Shown here: positions 32,343 through 41,272 of the stretch, piece after piece
Layout: each line of letters begins with the position of its first letter
Numbering within the stretch: the first letter of the stretch is position 1
Source: Clostridia bacterium
GTDB lineage: Bacteria; Bacillota; Clostridia; Christensenellales; Pumilibacteraceae
Assembly: GCA_022791055.1 (NCBI GenBank)
Contig: JAAVYI010000025.1
Span: forward strand, 1 to 43,963
Reading direction: 5' to 3'
DNA length: 43,963 nucleotides
Made by a program: the position numbers and the translations under genes
Notes under the pieces: generated by a model
Databases searched by the model: none
Told to the model about the DNA's origin: nothing
The model's input: the letters and a program-made list of their open reading frames with translations, nothing else

Positions 32343-32507
32343 ATGAAATTTGCCAAATACGAGGCGTTGATCGCCACGGTCATCTGTACGGCGGCCGGGC
32401 TGACCATACTGGAAAACAGCAAGCGGGAGCAGCAATCGCAGTCGGCGCAACAAACCGCCGAACAGTCGGCGGAAGAAAAAAACACCGACCCGGAAAAAAT
32501 TTTTTAA
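32343..32507 (+). CDS. Small protein with one membrane segment, 54 aa
   Basis: A 54-residue peptide. Residues ~8-23 are hydrophobic (Ala-Leu-Ile-Ala-Thr-Val-Ile-Cys-Thr-Ala-Ala-Gly-Leu-Thr-Ile-Leu). The rest is a Gln/Ser/Glu-rich hydrophilic tail, so it is likely a small single-pass membrane protein. It is too short to assign to a family. A strong GAGGAGG site precedes the ATG. No clear promoter spacing was found just upstream. Confidence 0.6.
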   Translation: MKFAKYEALIATVICTAAGLTILENSKREQQSQSAQQTAEQSAEEKNTDPEKIF

Positions 32508-32525
32508 AAAACTTTTAAAAAACAG

Positions 32526-32554
32526 TTGACAAATCGAAAGAACTATACTATAAT
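32526..32554 (+). promoter_or_regulatory. Perfect consensus promoter before the tandem repeats
   Basis: TTGACA (32526-32531), a 17-bp spacer and TATAAT (32549-32554). The next gene start is 265 bp away, leaving a long leader that contains a small hairpin (GGAAC-TTC-GTTCC) and the 24-bp repeats. Confidence 0.8.
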
Positions 32555-32655
32555 AGTAGTGTAATCAGCAAACGGAACTTCGTTCCCGGCGTTGGTTATC
32601 ATCAACACGCTCATCATTTTCCCCCTTATCATATAGCAGGCGATCGGCTTCCATG

Positions 32656-32721
32656 TCGGTCGTTTTGCATTATAGGGGATCGGGCGCTTTGCGTATAGGG
32701 GAATCGGTCATTTTGATAGGG
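32656..32721 (+). repeat. Three tandem 24-bp repeats, IS21-end-like
   Basis: Units at 32656-32679, 32680-32703 and 32704-32721 (partial) follow the pattern TCGG-C-TTTTGC-TATAGGGGA. Multiple GGTCATTTTG/ATAGGGGA repeats are reminiscent of the ends of IS21-family (istA/istB) elements, which bind the transposase. No istA or istB is in the window, so this would be a remnant end. The family assignment rests on memory of the pattern and is uncertain; the tandem repeat itself is clear. Confidence 0.65.
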
Positions 32722-32818
32722 CGGGAGACCGCGGCCGCGCCCGAATGGGACATTTCGCAAAAAATAACGACCGCGAAAAATACAAACCGACAAATCGGAA
32801 TTGGCAGAGGTAAATAAA

Positions 32819-33319
32819 ATGTGTTGCAGTATAGCAAAAAGCACGCCCGCAAAATATGAAAAAATGATGGAGGCGTTGGTGCCGCCGTTATTTGATCTAT
32901 TAAAAGAACTGGATGCGCTTGAACAGGAAATTTTTGCTCGCAACCGTGCAATGGATGCGGAAAAGCCCGCACTGAACATTCCGTCTCACCAGACACATCC
33001 GAAATGGGAAGAACTGATACGTGAATACAGAACACGCTTTAAGGATATTATCGATAAAAGAGTCAGTGAAAAACTCAAGTCGCGCGGATATGCAAATAGC
33101 TTCGGCGAGCCGAGTCGGTATTTTTATTTGAAAAGCGGAGCGTATACGGCAGAGTTTACTATGCGAAAGGATGATATGGCGAATGTCATTATACAGTACA
33201 AAAGCTCTCTTGACAAAAAACACAAATTTGTACTTCGACTGATTGACGGCGTATGGCTGGTTGACGAAAAATATTACGGATTCGGGAACGAAAAAACATG
33301 GTACTTAGATAGCATTTGA
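32819..33319 (+). CDS. Unknown protein, possibly a toxin-immunity type protein
   Basis: A 166-residue soluble protein, more AT-rich than its neighbours. The first half is a charged helical region with Pro-Pro-Leu-Phe-Asp-Leu-Leu-Lys-Glu-Leu. The second half is a beta-rich module ending Ile-Asp-Gly-Val-Trp-Leu-Val-Asp-Glu-Lys-Tyr-Tyr and Lys-Thr-Trp-Tyr-Leu. That ending is reminiscent of NTF2-fold immunity proteins of polymorphic toxin systems, but I cannot place it firmly. No toxin gene is adjacent. ATG 32819 is chosen for the AGAGGT site eight bases before. Its position behind repeats and a foreign base composition suggest horizontal transfer. Confidence 0.6.
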   Translation: MCCSIAKSTPAKYEKMMEALVPPLFDLLKELDALEQEIFARNRAMDAEKPALNIPSHQTHPKWEELIREYRTRFKDIIDKRVSEKLKSRGYANSFGEPSRYFYLKSGAYTAEFTMRKDDMANVIIQYKSSLDKKHKFVLRLIDGVWLVDEKYYGFGNEKTWYLDSI

Positions 33320-33350
33320 AAATTGCTCGTTCGGAAAATGGGGAAATGCA

Positions 33351-33382
33351 TAGCGCGCTATACTTCACAAGATAGCGCGCTA
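33351..33382. terminator. Perfect 11-bp inverted repeat between convergent genes
   Basis: TAGCGCGCTAT and ATAGCGCGCTA flank a 10-nt loop and are followed by a T-rich stretch. It probably ends transcription from 32819 and perhaps from the opposing MFS gene. Confidence 0.65.
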
Positions 33383-33427
33383 ATTCTTTGCCTACAAGGA
33401 AATGTAAATCTTCGACGTTCTGTCGTG

Positions 33428-34660
33428 TTAAGAATTTTGCTCGTCGAGCGGCAGACGGTTGGGGTCGGGACGACTGCGCACGAACAGCAACAGAAACAGG
33501 AACATAACGACGGGGAACACGACGGCGGTCAAAAGGCCGGCTTTTAAGGCAGAACCTGCGACGACCGCGCCCGATTCGGAAACCCAACCGACCATGCCGG
33601 GGCCGAGCGCGCAGCCGACGTCACCGAACAGCGCCATGTACGCGAACATGGTAGCGCCGCTGTCGACGCGGCGGGCGGACAGGCTGAGTACCCCCGGCCA
33701 CGCCATGCCGATGCTTAAGCCGCACAGCGCGCAGCCGATCAAGCTGACGGCGGGAACGGGCGCGAACACGGTCAAGAGATACGCGCCGATATTGACGGCG
33801 GCGCACACGGTCAGCATCAGCCGCAATTTGAGTCGCGCGCCGAATATGCCGTACAGCAGCCGCGCGACGCCCATCAAGACGGCGAACGCGCCCATGCCCA
33901 AAAGGTCGCCGATCGCCTTGTCGACGCCGATCGCCGTTTCGGTAAAGAGCGACGCCCACTGCGAAATGGCCTGTTCGGCCGCGCCGGACGCCAGCATCAA
34001 GACGCCCATGATCCAAAACAGTTTGTTTTTGAAAAGCGATTTCTTTTCGGAAGTCTCTTCCTGCGCTTTCGGCAAATAGACGAAACAGAACAGTATCGCG
34101 TTGGCGGCGGGCAGCGCCGTCCACAGCACGGGCAGCAGATACCACAGCTCGTCGGGAAGGAATACGTCTACCAGCGTCGTCAGCCCGACGACGGCAACCA
34201 CACCCCAGCAGTAGAACGAGTGCAGCAGGCTGATGGCGCGCGAGTTGTTTTGGTCGGAAATGCCGTCGACGATCGGACTGGTGATGACTTCGAGCAGCCC
34301 GCCGCCGATGTTGGTGACGACATACGCCAAAATGAGCGCGGGGAAGATCGGCATACACAGCGGCAGCAGCCCGAGCATCAACAGCCCGGCCGCGCACAAA
34401 ATGTGGGCGGCGACAGCGCTCACGCGATAGCCGATCTTGGGAACGAAGCGGGACGCGGCGAAGTCGGTCAGGATTTGTAGGACAAAACCCAGGCTGACCA
34501 GCAAGCCGATTTTATCGAGCGCGAGCGAAAACCGCGTGTTGAAGATGACGAACAGCAGCGGCGCGAGGCAGCAAACGGCGGCCTGCGTGACTGAGGCGAG
34601 ATAGCAAGCCGCGACCGTCGGGCGTCGGCGTATATGTACAGCGTTGTTTTGCGTTTCCAT
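33428..34660 (-). CDS. MFS transporter
   Basis: A 410-residue major facilitator with 12 predicted helices and a central hydrophilic Gln-Glu-Glu-Thr-Ser-Glu-Lys-Lys loop. The overall pattern resembles the sugar/FucP-like branch, but no substrate motif is decisive. The ATG at 34660 has no ribosome binding site. TATAAT ends only 11 bases before it, so the leader would be about five nucleotides. A perfect palindrome overlaps its -35 box, suggesting repression or activation by a dimeric regulator encoded elsewhere. Confidence 0.85.
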   Translation of the reverse strand: METQNNAVHIRRRPTVAACYLASVTQAAVCCLAPLLFVIFNTRFSLALDKIGLLVSLGFVLQILTDFAASRFVPKIGYRVSAVAAHILCAAGLLMLGLLPLCMPIFPALILAYVVTNIGGGLLEVITSPIVDGISDQNNSRAISLLHSFYCWGVVAVVGLTTLVDVFLPDELWYLLPVLWTALPAANAILFCFVYLPKAQEETSEKKSLFKNKLFWIMGVLMLASGAAEQAISQWASLFTETAIGVDKAIGDLLGMGAFAVLMGVARLLYGIFGARLKLRLMLTVCAAVNIGAYLLTVFAPVPAVSLIGCALCGLSIGMAWPGVLSLSARRVDSGATMFAYMALFGDVGCALGPGMVGWVSESGAVVAGSALKAGLLTAVVFPVVMFLFLLLFVRSRPDPNRLPLDEQNS

Positions 34661-34671
34661 AGTATAAAGTC

Positions 34672-34702
34672 ATTATAGTGGTTGACTGCGGGAAAGTCAA
34701 CC
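34672..34702 (-). promoter_or_regulatory. MFS promoter with overlapping palindromic operator
   Basis: On the minus strand TTGACT (34695-34700) and TATAAT (34672-34677), spacer 17 bp. GGTTGACT (34680-34687) and AGTCAACC (34695-34702) form a perfect 8-bp inverted repeat with a 7-bp centre, covering the -35 box and most of the spacer. Confidence 0.7.
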
Positions 34703-34906
34703 GAACAGGTAAAGTTTTTCTTCGGATCTCGTTGCGGGAATCGGCATGATCCCCGCACCTGTTTTCATACTATGCAAAAAGCATTTTCGCCGTTCCTGTC
34801 CGCGAAATACGTACGCGTCGATGAATCGCTTGACAAACGGCGACAAATGCGCAAATATATAAGGAAGAAAGCGGCGCATATTCGGGCAACCTTACGGAGG
34901 AAAAGA

Positions 34907-37246
34907 ATGTTTACATTTGAACATGTGGCAAAGACGTACCGATCTAAAAAGGGCGTGGACTGCGACGCGTTGAAGGACATTTGCTTGGCTTTGCCGGACA
35001 GCGGTTTTATCGTCGTGTGCGGGCAGAGCGGCAGCGGGAAAAGCACGTTTTTAAATCTGTTGGGCGGATTGGACACGCCGACGAGCGGGGAATTGCGGTT
35101 TAACGGCAACAGCCTTTCTTCGTGTTCGGACAGCGAGTTGGCCGACTACCGCAGCAACGCGGTCGGCTTTATCTTTCAGGAATTTCACTTACTCGACAAT
35201 ATCAACGTCTCGCAGAATATCGAAATTGCCTTACAGTTGCAAGACCGCAAAAACAAGGCGGAGCTGATCGCCGAGGCGCTCGCCAAAGTGGGGCTGACCG
35301 GCTACGAAAAGAGGCGGATCTATGAACTGAGCGGCGGGCAGAAACAGCGCGTGGCCATTGCGCGCGCGCTGGTGAAGTCGCCGCGCATCATACTGGCCGA
35401 CGAGCCGACCGGCAGCCTCGACAGCAAGACGGGCAACGAGATCTTCCAACTGCTCAAAAGCCTGTCGCAAGACTGTCTCGTCGTTACGGTCACGCACGAC
35501 ATGGAAAAAGCCAAAACGTACCATGACTATCTTATCGAGATGGCCGACGGCGAGATCGTGTTTGAAAACTGTCCGCCGGTCGCTTCGCGGTTTAAGCCGC
35601 TCGAAAAGCCGAAAACAGCCTTGCCGCTTGCCGTGTCGTTCCGCATGGGGGCGGATAACTTGCGGAAACAGCCGATCCGCACGGCCAGTACGATCTTCAT
35701 TTCTTTTATGACGATCTTCTTTCTGTCGATGGCGCAATTCTTTTTGATGTATTCGCGGGCGGACGTGCAGTACAAAATGATGAAAGACGATCCTGCGTAT
35801 ACAACGGTTACATTGCATCAGAAATACAAGCCGGACGGCGAGTCGCTTATGGAGCCTTGGCTGTACAGCACGATTGCCGATCTGAATAGCAAATATCCCG
35901 GAATACGGTATATACGGGATACGGTCGTCGAGGGCGCGCAGACATTGTTGGATCTCGGCTTGACGTTCGTCGGCGACTATTACGAGCCGGACGAAAACAG
36001 CGTTTATATCGACGAAGCCGAACTGCAATCTTTGTATAGGGACCAAGACATATATGTGCGCACGGTCGACGGCGGGTATACGAAATTATTGCGAAGCGAA
36101 ATACCGCCCGAGACAGTCGCCGGCCGGACGATCTATTGTCGGGACGGCGAAGACTGGGAAGAGCGGTATAGGATAGCCGGCGTTATACAGGGATTTTGGC
36201 GGGAGAGCCGGCAGCAGACAATTTTTCATTTGGAAAATTGCCGTTGGCGCAACGAACAAGAGGCATTCCTCTCGCAAAACTATACCGCCGTTTTGGAGCA
36301 ACCGTCCCGCCGCAGCGCATTTTCGGGATTTTCTTTTCAAAGAGAGGCTACGCGTTCTGTGTTTGCAACGCCGATTCTGTTGCACGACGGGACGCTGACG
36401 TCCGCGACCGGGTTGCAACAATCCCCGACGGAAATCGTCTTGAGCCTTGCCGCATACAATACTTTGTTCGGTAGCGATTTAATGAAATTCGACTATATAG
36501 AAGAGGGCGAGCCGGGGCGGTATACGGTGCGGCGCGTACCCGAACATTTGGGGGAAACCGTTCTGCTGCGCGCGACGGAGAACGGGAACGGATATTCGAT
36601 CATCGACAAGCAATATACGGTCGTCGGCGTCGATTTGTTCGAGAATACGGCGCGCGCCGTTCTCCCGTTTGCCGATTTCTATGCGGTATACGGGAAAATA
36701 CGTACCCAAAGCGTGGTCGTCCGCAAGGATTCGATCAAGCATTTAAAGAAATTTCTGTCGGATATGGAGGCGCGCGGCATTTGGGTCGACGATCGATATA
36801 CAAGTCCCCTAAAGCAAGCGGAACAGTCGTTTCGAAAACAAGAGGGGTGGTTTGTCGTGTTCAGCGTCGCTTTGGGCATTGTCGCCGTAGCGCTCGTACT
36901 CAATCTCATCAGTCTCGGCATACTCAATCGGAAAAAAGAATTGGGCATTTTAAAAGCCCTGGGCGCAAGAAACAAAGACTTGTTTGCGATCTATTTCAGC
37001 GAGGCACTGATCTTGTCGGCCGTCATATTCGTGCTGTCGCTTGCGGCGGCGTTCGGTGGCGCGGCGCTTTTAAACTACGAATTTCGCACAGGATATAACG
37101 CCGACTTTTCGGTGTTCTCCGTCAACGTCCGGTCGGTGCTGACCGTGTTCGCCGCCTCGTTTGTACTCAACTTTGTAGCCACGCTCTTGCCCTTGCAAAA
37201 AATCAAGAAAATGAATCCGATCGATTCGATCAAAACGACAGGATAA
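34907..37246 (+). CDS. MacB-like ABC exporter: fused ATPase and FtsX-type permease
   Basis: A 779-residue fusion. The N-terminal ATPase (~1-225) has Walker A Gly-Gln-Ser-Gly-Ser-Gly-Lys-Ser at 39-46, the signature Leu-Ser-Gly-Gly-Gln-Lys-Gln-Arg and Walker B Leu-Ala-Asp-Glu-Pro-Thr-Gly. One membrane helix (~255-275), a large extracytoplasmic domain (~280-635) and three C-terminal FtsX helices follow. Such MacB-type transporters do mechanotransmission or export of peptides or lipids rather than import. GGAGG precedes ATG 34907. A TTGACA lies at 34830-34835 with ambiguous -10 spacing. No two-component system or partner permease is adjacent. Confidence 0.88.
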   Translation: MFTFEHVAKTYRSKKGVDCDALKDICLALPDSGFIVVCGQSGSGKSTFLNLLGGLDTPTSGELRFNGNSLSSCSDSELADYRSNAVGFIFQEFHLLDNINVSQNIEIALQLQDRKNKAELIAEALAKVGLTGYEKRRIYELSGGQKQRVAIARALVKSPRIILADEPTGSLDSKTGNEIFQLLKSLSQDCLVVTVTHDMEKAKTYHDYLIEMADGEIVFENCPPVASRFKPLEKPKTALPLAVSFRMGADNLRKQPIRTASTIFISFMTIFFLSMAQFFLMYSRADVQYKMMKDDPAYTTVTLHQKYKPDGESLMEPWLYSTIADLNSKYPGIRYIRDTVVEGAQTLLDLGLTFVGDYYEPDENSVYIDEAELQSLYRDQDIYVRTVDGGYTKLLRSEIPPETVAGRTIYCRDGEDWEERYRIAGVIQGFWRESRQQTIFHLENCRWRNEQEAFLSQNYTAVLEQPSRRSAFSGFSFQREATRSVFATPILLHDGTLTSATGLQQSPTEIVLSLAAYNTLFGSDLMKFDYIEEGEPGRYTVRRVPEHLGETVLLRATENGNGYSIIDKQYTVVGVDLFENTARAVLPFADFYAVYGKIRTQSVVVRKDSIKHLKKFLSDMEARGIWVDDRYTSPLKQAEQSFRKQEGWFVVFSVALGIVAVALVLNLISLGILNRKKELGILKALGARNKDLFAIYFSEALILSAVIFVLSLAAAFGGAALLNYEFRTGYNADFSVFSVNVRSVLTVFAASFVLNFVATLLPLQKIKKMNPIDSIKTTG

Positions 37247-37286
37247 AAGAAGCGATAAAATTTTGTTTGATTTGCGCGGGGTGCTC

Positions 37287-37327
37287 AAAAAAACACAGCC
37301 GAATTTTTCGTGTCGGCTGTGTTTTTT
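37287..37327. terminator. Strong bidirectional terminator
   Basis: Stem AACACAGCCGA against TCGGCTGTGTT with a 9-nt loop, flanked by A and T runs. It serves the ABC exporter and the opposing thioesterase gene. Confidence 0.9.
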
Positions 37328-37331
37328 GTTT

Positions 37332-37802
37332 TTAAATCAGATGTTCGGCGCGGCGCTTACGGCGGAGTTCGCGGCGGCGCTCGCCGTTTTCCCATTCGGT
37401 GCGGTCCTCGTCGGTCAACAGCTTGAGCCGCGGCACCTCGACGGGGCGCTCGTGTTCGTCGATGGCGACTAAGACGAGATAGGCTTTGTTGATCGAGTGC
37501 CGCTCGCCGTCTAAGTCCTCGATAAACGTTTCGACGCGCACCTCGATCGAAGTGCGGCCGACATAGGTGACGCGCCCCTTTAAGGTCAGCGTCTGATTGG
37601 CGTGCGCGGGCGCGCCGAACACCAGCGTGTCGACGCAGGCCGTCGTCACGTCGTGTCCGCTGTGCCGCCGCGCGACGACGGCGGCCACCACGTCGATCCA
37701 CTCCATCAGCTTGCCGCCGAACAGGCGACCCGCGCCGTTGATGTCGGCCGGCATTAAAATTTGGATCTGCTCGGTGGCAGACTCGGCAACCGTTTTTTCC
37801 AT
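37332..37802 (-). CDS. Acyl-CoA thioesterase, hotdog fold (YciA-like)
   Basis: A 156-residue cytosolic hotdog-fold thioesterase that would hydrolyse acyl-CoA to free acid and CoA. Typical features: Gly-Arg-Leu-Phe-Gly-Gly-Lys-Leu-Met-Glu-Trp-Ile-Asp, Arg-Arg-His-Ser-Gly, Val-Asp-Thr-Leu-Val-Phe and Val-Gly-Arg-Thr-Ser-Ile-Glu-Val. The C-terminus is a short, highly charged helix rich in Arg and Glu. It lies just downstream of the helicase gene on the same strand (42-bp gap to the helicase stop), so the two may be cotranscribed. Confidence 0.88.
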   Translation of the reverse strand: MEKTVAESATEQIQILMPADINGAGRLFGGKLMEWIDVVAAVVARRHSGHDVTTACVDTLVFGAPAHANQTLTLKGRVTYVGRTSIEVRVETFIEDLDGERHSINKAYLVLVAIDEHERPVEVPRLKLLTDEDRTEWENGERRRELRRKRRAEHLI

Positions 37803-37844
37803 ATGCTTAGTATCCCGTAATTTCAGATCGATTATGACAGCAAA

Positions 37845-40800
37845 CTATTCCTCGAGAATGTCGAGAATGTCTTTCGGCGAGAACGGCGCGTCGCCGACCA
37901 CCATATTGCTGAGCGCCGATTTCTTTTCTTGCAACTTGAGAATCTTTTGCTCGATTGAGTTTTCGAGGATCAGCTTGTACACCTGTACCGACTTGTTTTG
38001 CCCGATACGATAAGCACGGTCGGTCGCCTGGTTCATCACAGACTCGTTCCACCACGGGTCGTAGTGAATGACGACGTCTGCGCCCGTCAGGTTCAGCCCC
38101 GTGCCGCCGGCCTTTAACGAAATGAGGAAAACTTTGGTGTCGTCGGCGTTGAAACGGTTGACCAGCCGCATCCGCTCCATTTTGGGCGTGTCGCCTTTGA
38201 GCAAAAAGTGCGAAATGCCGCGTTCGGTCAGCTTGCCGCGCAACACGTCGAGCATCGACGTAAACTGCGAGAACAGCAGCACTTTGTGTCCGCCTTCGGC
38301 CGCCGCCTCGAGTAGTTCGAGACAGGTGTCGAGCTTGGCCGAATTGCCGGTGTAGTCGGGGTGTACCAGCCGCGGCTCGCAGCAGATCTGCCGCAGCTTG
38401 GTCAGCATCGAAAGTACGACGACCTTGTTGACGTCGGCGCCCGCGGCGACCACGCTGTCTCGAATGAGCGCGAGGTTGGCGGCGTACAGCTTTTGCTGCT
38501 CGCCCTCGAGCGGGCTGACCAGATCGGTCTCGACCTTGGGCGGCAGTTCGCTCAAAACGTTGGTCTTTAAGCGCCGCAGGATAAACGGCTGTACCAGCTT
38601 GCTTAAACGCTTGGCCGCCTTGTCGTTGCCGTGGACGATCTCGGTCTCGAACGTGTCGCGGAATCGGCGATAGGAATACAGATAGCCGGGCATGATAAAG
38701 TCGAAGATCGACCACAGTTCGGCGAGCGAGTTTTCGATCGGCGTGCCGGTCAGCGCAAACCGATAGTCGGCTTTAAGGCGCTTGACGCTTTTGGCGTTTT
38801 TGGTTTCGGGGTTTTTGATATATTGCGCCTCGTCGACGACCGCCAGTCCGAAGTGCATGTTTTCGTACAAATCTTCGTCGCGGCGGATCAGTTCGTAGGA
38901 CGTGATGATGACGTCGGCGTCGGATCCTGCGACCAGCAGCTTACGTTCTTCGGCCGTGCCCATGACCGCACAGGTGACGAGGTCGGGCGCGAACTTCTTG
39001 AACTCGTTGACCCAGTTTAAAATGAGCGTGGTCGGGCAGACGATGATCGCCGGCTTTTGAACGCCCGAGAGAATGAGCGCAATGATCTGTAACGATTTGC
39101 CCAGTCCCATGTCGTCGGCCAAGATGCCGCCGAAATGATATTTCTGTAACGTTTTCAGCCAGCGATAGCCGGTTTTTTGGTAGTTGCGTAACGTGTCGCG
39201 CACCGTCTCCGGCACTTCGATGTCGGCCGAGTCGACCGCGGCGAGCGCCTGGATCATCTCCTTGAACGCGCGGTTTCGCTCGAGCGAGAAAAAGCCGTTC
39301 ATCAGTTCGGCGTTGATAAAAGGCGCGTAATAGGCGGGCAGCTTGAGGCTGTTGATCTCGTCGTTGCCGGCGATCTCGAAGATTTCGCTGACCGCCTCCA
39401 AAGACGGATCGTCGAGGTTGACGAACGAGCCGTCGCCCAAGCGGACATAGTTGCGCTTTTGGCGATAGGCGTTTAGAATGCTGATCAACTCGTCGCGCGA
39501 AAAGCCTTCGGCCTCGACGTCCATATCGAGTAGCTCGCTCTCCAGTCGCACGCCCACCTTGACGCGCGGCGGCTTGCGCACGCGGATCTTTTTGAGTTGC
39601 TCGTCGAGATAGACTTCGGCATAATTGTACAGTTCGGTGACGCCGTTTGCCATAAAGGTGTACAGCGTGTATTCGTCGCCCAAAATCAGACGGGGATAGT
39701 ACGGAAAATATTTTTCCAACAGCGCTTTGAGCGCGCGTTCGGCCTCCCAGTCGCGCACCACGTCGGGCGAGTCGTTGTCGTCTAAAATATCGACTTTGAC
39801 GTCGTCGTACGAGCAGGAAAGCGTCGCCTCGATCGTGCCGCCCGTGCCGGCGCGCAGATACAGCCGCGCCGACAGCGGCGCCGCCTCGAATACCGACAGG
39901 TCGACGTCGGTCTCGACAGGCACGTAGCCCGCCAGTTCGGTCAGCACGTTGTTGTAAAACATCGGCATGTCGGTTTCGGATATTTTGACGGTGCGATGGG
40001 TGTTGAAACTCTTGACCGCCGGCAGCGCCGCCGTCACGAATTCGTCGCTGATGCGGAAGATGCGCGAGTCGGTGATCAGATAGGTATAGTCGGAGCCGGC
40101 AACGCTTTTGAATGGCGGCAGCGTCGAAGAGACTTCGTACCCGCCGTCGATGCGCTGTAAGGTCAGTTTGCAGTCGGCCGTGTCCGTGCCGGGGACGAGC
40201 AGGCGCATACCGTCGCGCACGTTGGCCGTGTTGAATTGCACCAGTTGCCCGGCGTAAAGCTCGAAAAACGTATCGACGTCGTGCGGCGTCAGCTTGAGTT
40301 CGTCGCGTCCGCCGGTGCGTGCGCCCTCGTCGGAAAACAGCAACGTTTTTTCATAGTACGACTTGCACAAAAACCGCACCAGCTTTTGCGACGTCGGCGT
40401 GAACGCCTCGATCGTGTGGGTGAACGACAGTTCGACGCCGTAGCGGCGGAACGCGCCCGCTTGCAGTCCGGATACGAAATCGGAAATGTCCTTTAACAGA
40501 TATTGCCGCGCGTGTCCTATGGTAAAGCGCAGCGACAGGCGGTCGCCCTCGAAAATGAGGATGGGGATCAGGTCGACTTTGGTTTCATGATCGGCCATGC
40601 GGCGCACGTGCTTTTTGCGCGAATACTCGGTGATGAGGTTGAGCGCGGCCGGCCCCGTGACCGTGCGCACAGGCGTCGCCGCGACCGACGTCGGGTTTTT
40701 CTCCTCGTAGGCGAGCGCGGTCGCAACAATGTGCTTGCACGGCCCGTCTAACCGATTGAACAGTTCGCAATCGCAGGCGTAGTCGTACAGGCCGCCTTGC

Positions 40801-40985
40801 TCGTCGAACGTAATGCTGACTTTGTGGTCGGTTTCGGCGCCTTTGACGGTCGCCCGTACCGTGTGCTTGCCCGCTTCATCCGCGGCGGCCAGCCCGGTAA
40901 CTTTGTTGTCATAGTAGCGCTTTTTGCCGCCTGTAACAGCCGGCCCGTGCGCCTCGGCGTACAGCGTATCAAAATCCAATGCCAT
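37845..40985 (-). CDS. SNF2-family helicase with SWIM zinc finger
   Basis: A 1046-residue protein. Near the N-terminus a SWIM motif (Cys-Asp-Cys...Gly-Pro-Cys-Lys-His) could bind zinc and nucleic acid. A long central region (~150-570) with beta-rich SNF2-associated sequence follows. The C-terminal motor has motif I Asp-Asp-Met-Gly-Leu-Gly-Lys-Ser, Asp-Glu-Ala-Gln, Leu-Thr-Gly-Thr-Pro-Ile-Glu-Asn, and the second lobe with Asp-Arg-Ala-Tyr-Arg-Ile-Gly-Gln. It is an ATP-driven DNA translocase of the HepA/RapA-like group. The start is set at ATG 40985, because codons upstream lie in the promoter. No restriction or defence genes are adjacent. Confidence 0.92.
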   Translation of the reverse strand: MALDFDTLYAEAHGPAVTGGKKRYYDNKVTGLAAADEAGKHTVRATVKGAETDHKVSITFDEQGGLYDYACDCELFNRLDGPCKHIVATALAYEEKNPTSVAATPVRTVTGPAALNLITEYSRKKHVRRMADHETKVDLIPILIFEGDRLSLRFTIGHARQYLLKDISDFVSGLQAGAFRRYGVELSFTHTIEAFTPTSQKLVRFLCKSYYEKTLLFSDEGARTGGRDELKLTPHDVDTFFELYAGQLVQFNTANVRDGMRLLVPGTDTADCKLTLQRIDGGYEVSSTLPPFKSVAGSDYTYLITDSRIFRISDEFVTAALPAVKSFNTHRTVKISETDMPMFYNNVLTELAGYVPVETDVDLSVFEAAPLSARLYLRAGTGGTIEATLSCSYDDVKVDILDDNDSPDVVRDWEAERALKALLEKYFPYYPRLILGDEYTLYTFMANGVTELYNYAEVYLDEQLKKIRVRKPPRVKVGVRLESELLDMDVEAEGFSRDELISILNAYRQKRNYVRLGDGSFVNLDDPSLEAVSEIFEIAGNDEINSLKLPAYYAPFINAELMNGFFSLERNRAFKEMIQALAAVDSADIEVPETVRDTLRNYQKTGYRWLKTLQKYHFGGILADDMGLGKSLQIIALILSGVQKPAIIVCPTTLILNWVNEFKKFAPDLVTCAVMGTAEERKLLVAGSDADVIITSYELIRRDEDLYENMHFGLAVVDEAQYIKNPETKNAKSVKRLKADYRFALTGTPIENSLAELWSIFDFIMPGYLYSYRRFRDTFETEIVHGNDKAAKRLSKLVQPFILRRLKTNVLSELPPKVETDLVSPLEGEQQKLYAANLALIRDSVVAAGADVNKVVVLSMLTKLRQICCEPRLVHPDYTGNSAKLDTCLELLEAAAEGGHKVLLFSQFTSMLDVLRGKLTERGISHFLLKGDTPKMERMRLVNRFNADDTKVFLISLKAGGTGLNLTGADVVIHYDPWWNESVMNQATDRAYRIGQNKSVQVYKLILENSIEQKILKLQEKKSALSNMVVGDAPFSPKDILDILEE

Positions 40986-41025
40986 ACAGTAAAAATTCAC
41001 CTGCCATTTGAAAAGGTCAACTGTT

Positions 41026-41054
41026 AGTATACCATATACTTGCGTTTTTTTCAA
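41026..41054 (-). promoter_or_regulatory. Promoter of the SNF2 helicase gene
   Basis: On the minus strand TTGAAA (41049-41054) and TATACT (41026-41031), spacer 17 bp, about 40 bp before the start codon. Confidence 0.75.
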
Positions 41055-41236
41055 GCGTTTTCACCCACTTTGCTTTGCCGTGTCGACGCACCGAAAAGAG
41101 CGTTTTGCATAGAAGAACACACACAAAGGCCGGTAGAACTACACCGGGATGCGCACGAATCCAATTTGCCTGTGGCGTATGCGCGGGTATTTACCGCTAT
41201 TTTGAGAATACGCAGTGTGTAAGCCGGTCGATTGAG

Positions 41237-41266
41237 TTGACATTACGCATTGCGGCGTGGTATTAT
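41237..41266 (+). promoter_or_regulatory. Promoter of the queuosine operon
   Basis: Perfect TTGACA (41237-41242) and TATTAT (41261-41266), spacer 18 bp. Transcription should start near 41273, giving a leader of ~120 nt before queD. Confidence 0.75.
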
Positions 41267-41272
41267 ATAGCT

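Noticed and set aside
32653..32817. 54-codon frame through the 24-bp repeats
   Set aside because: Its sequence is mostly a translation of the tandem repeats and the start has poor signals; probably not a gene.
41040..41222. 60-codon frame upstream of queD
   Set aside because: Starts inside the helicase promoter, lacks a ribosome binding site and resembles no protein.
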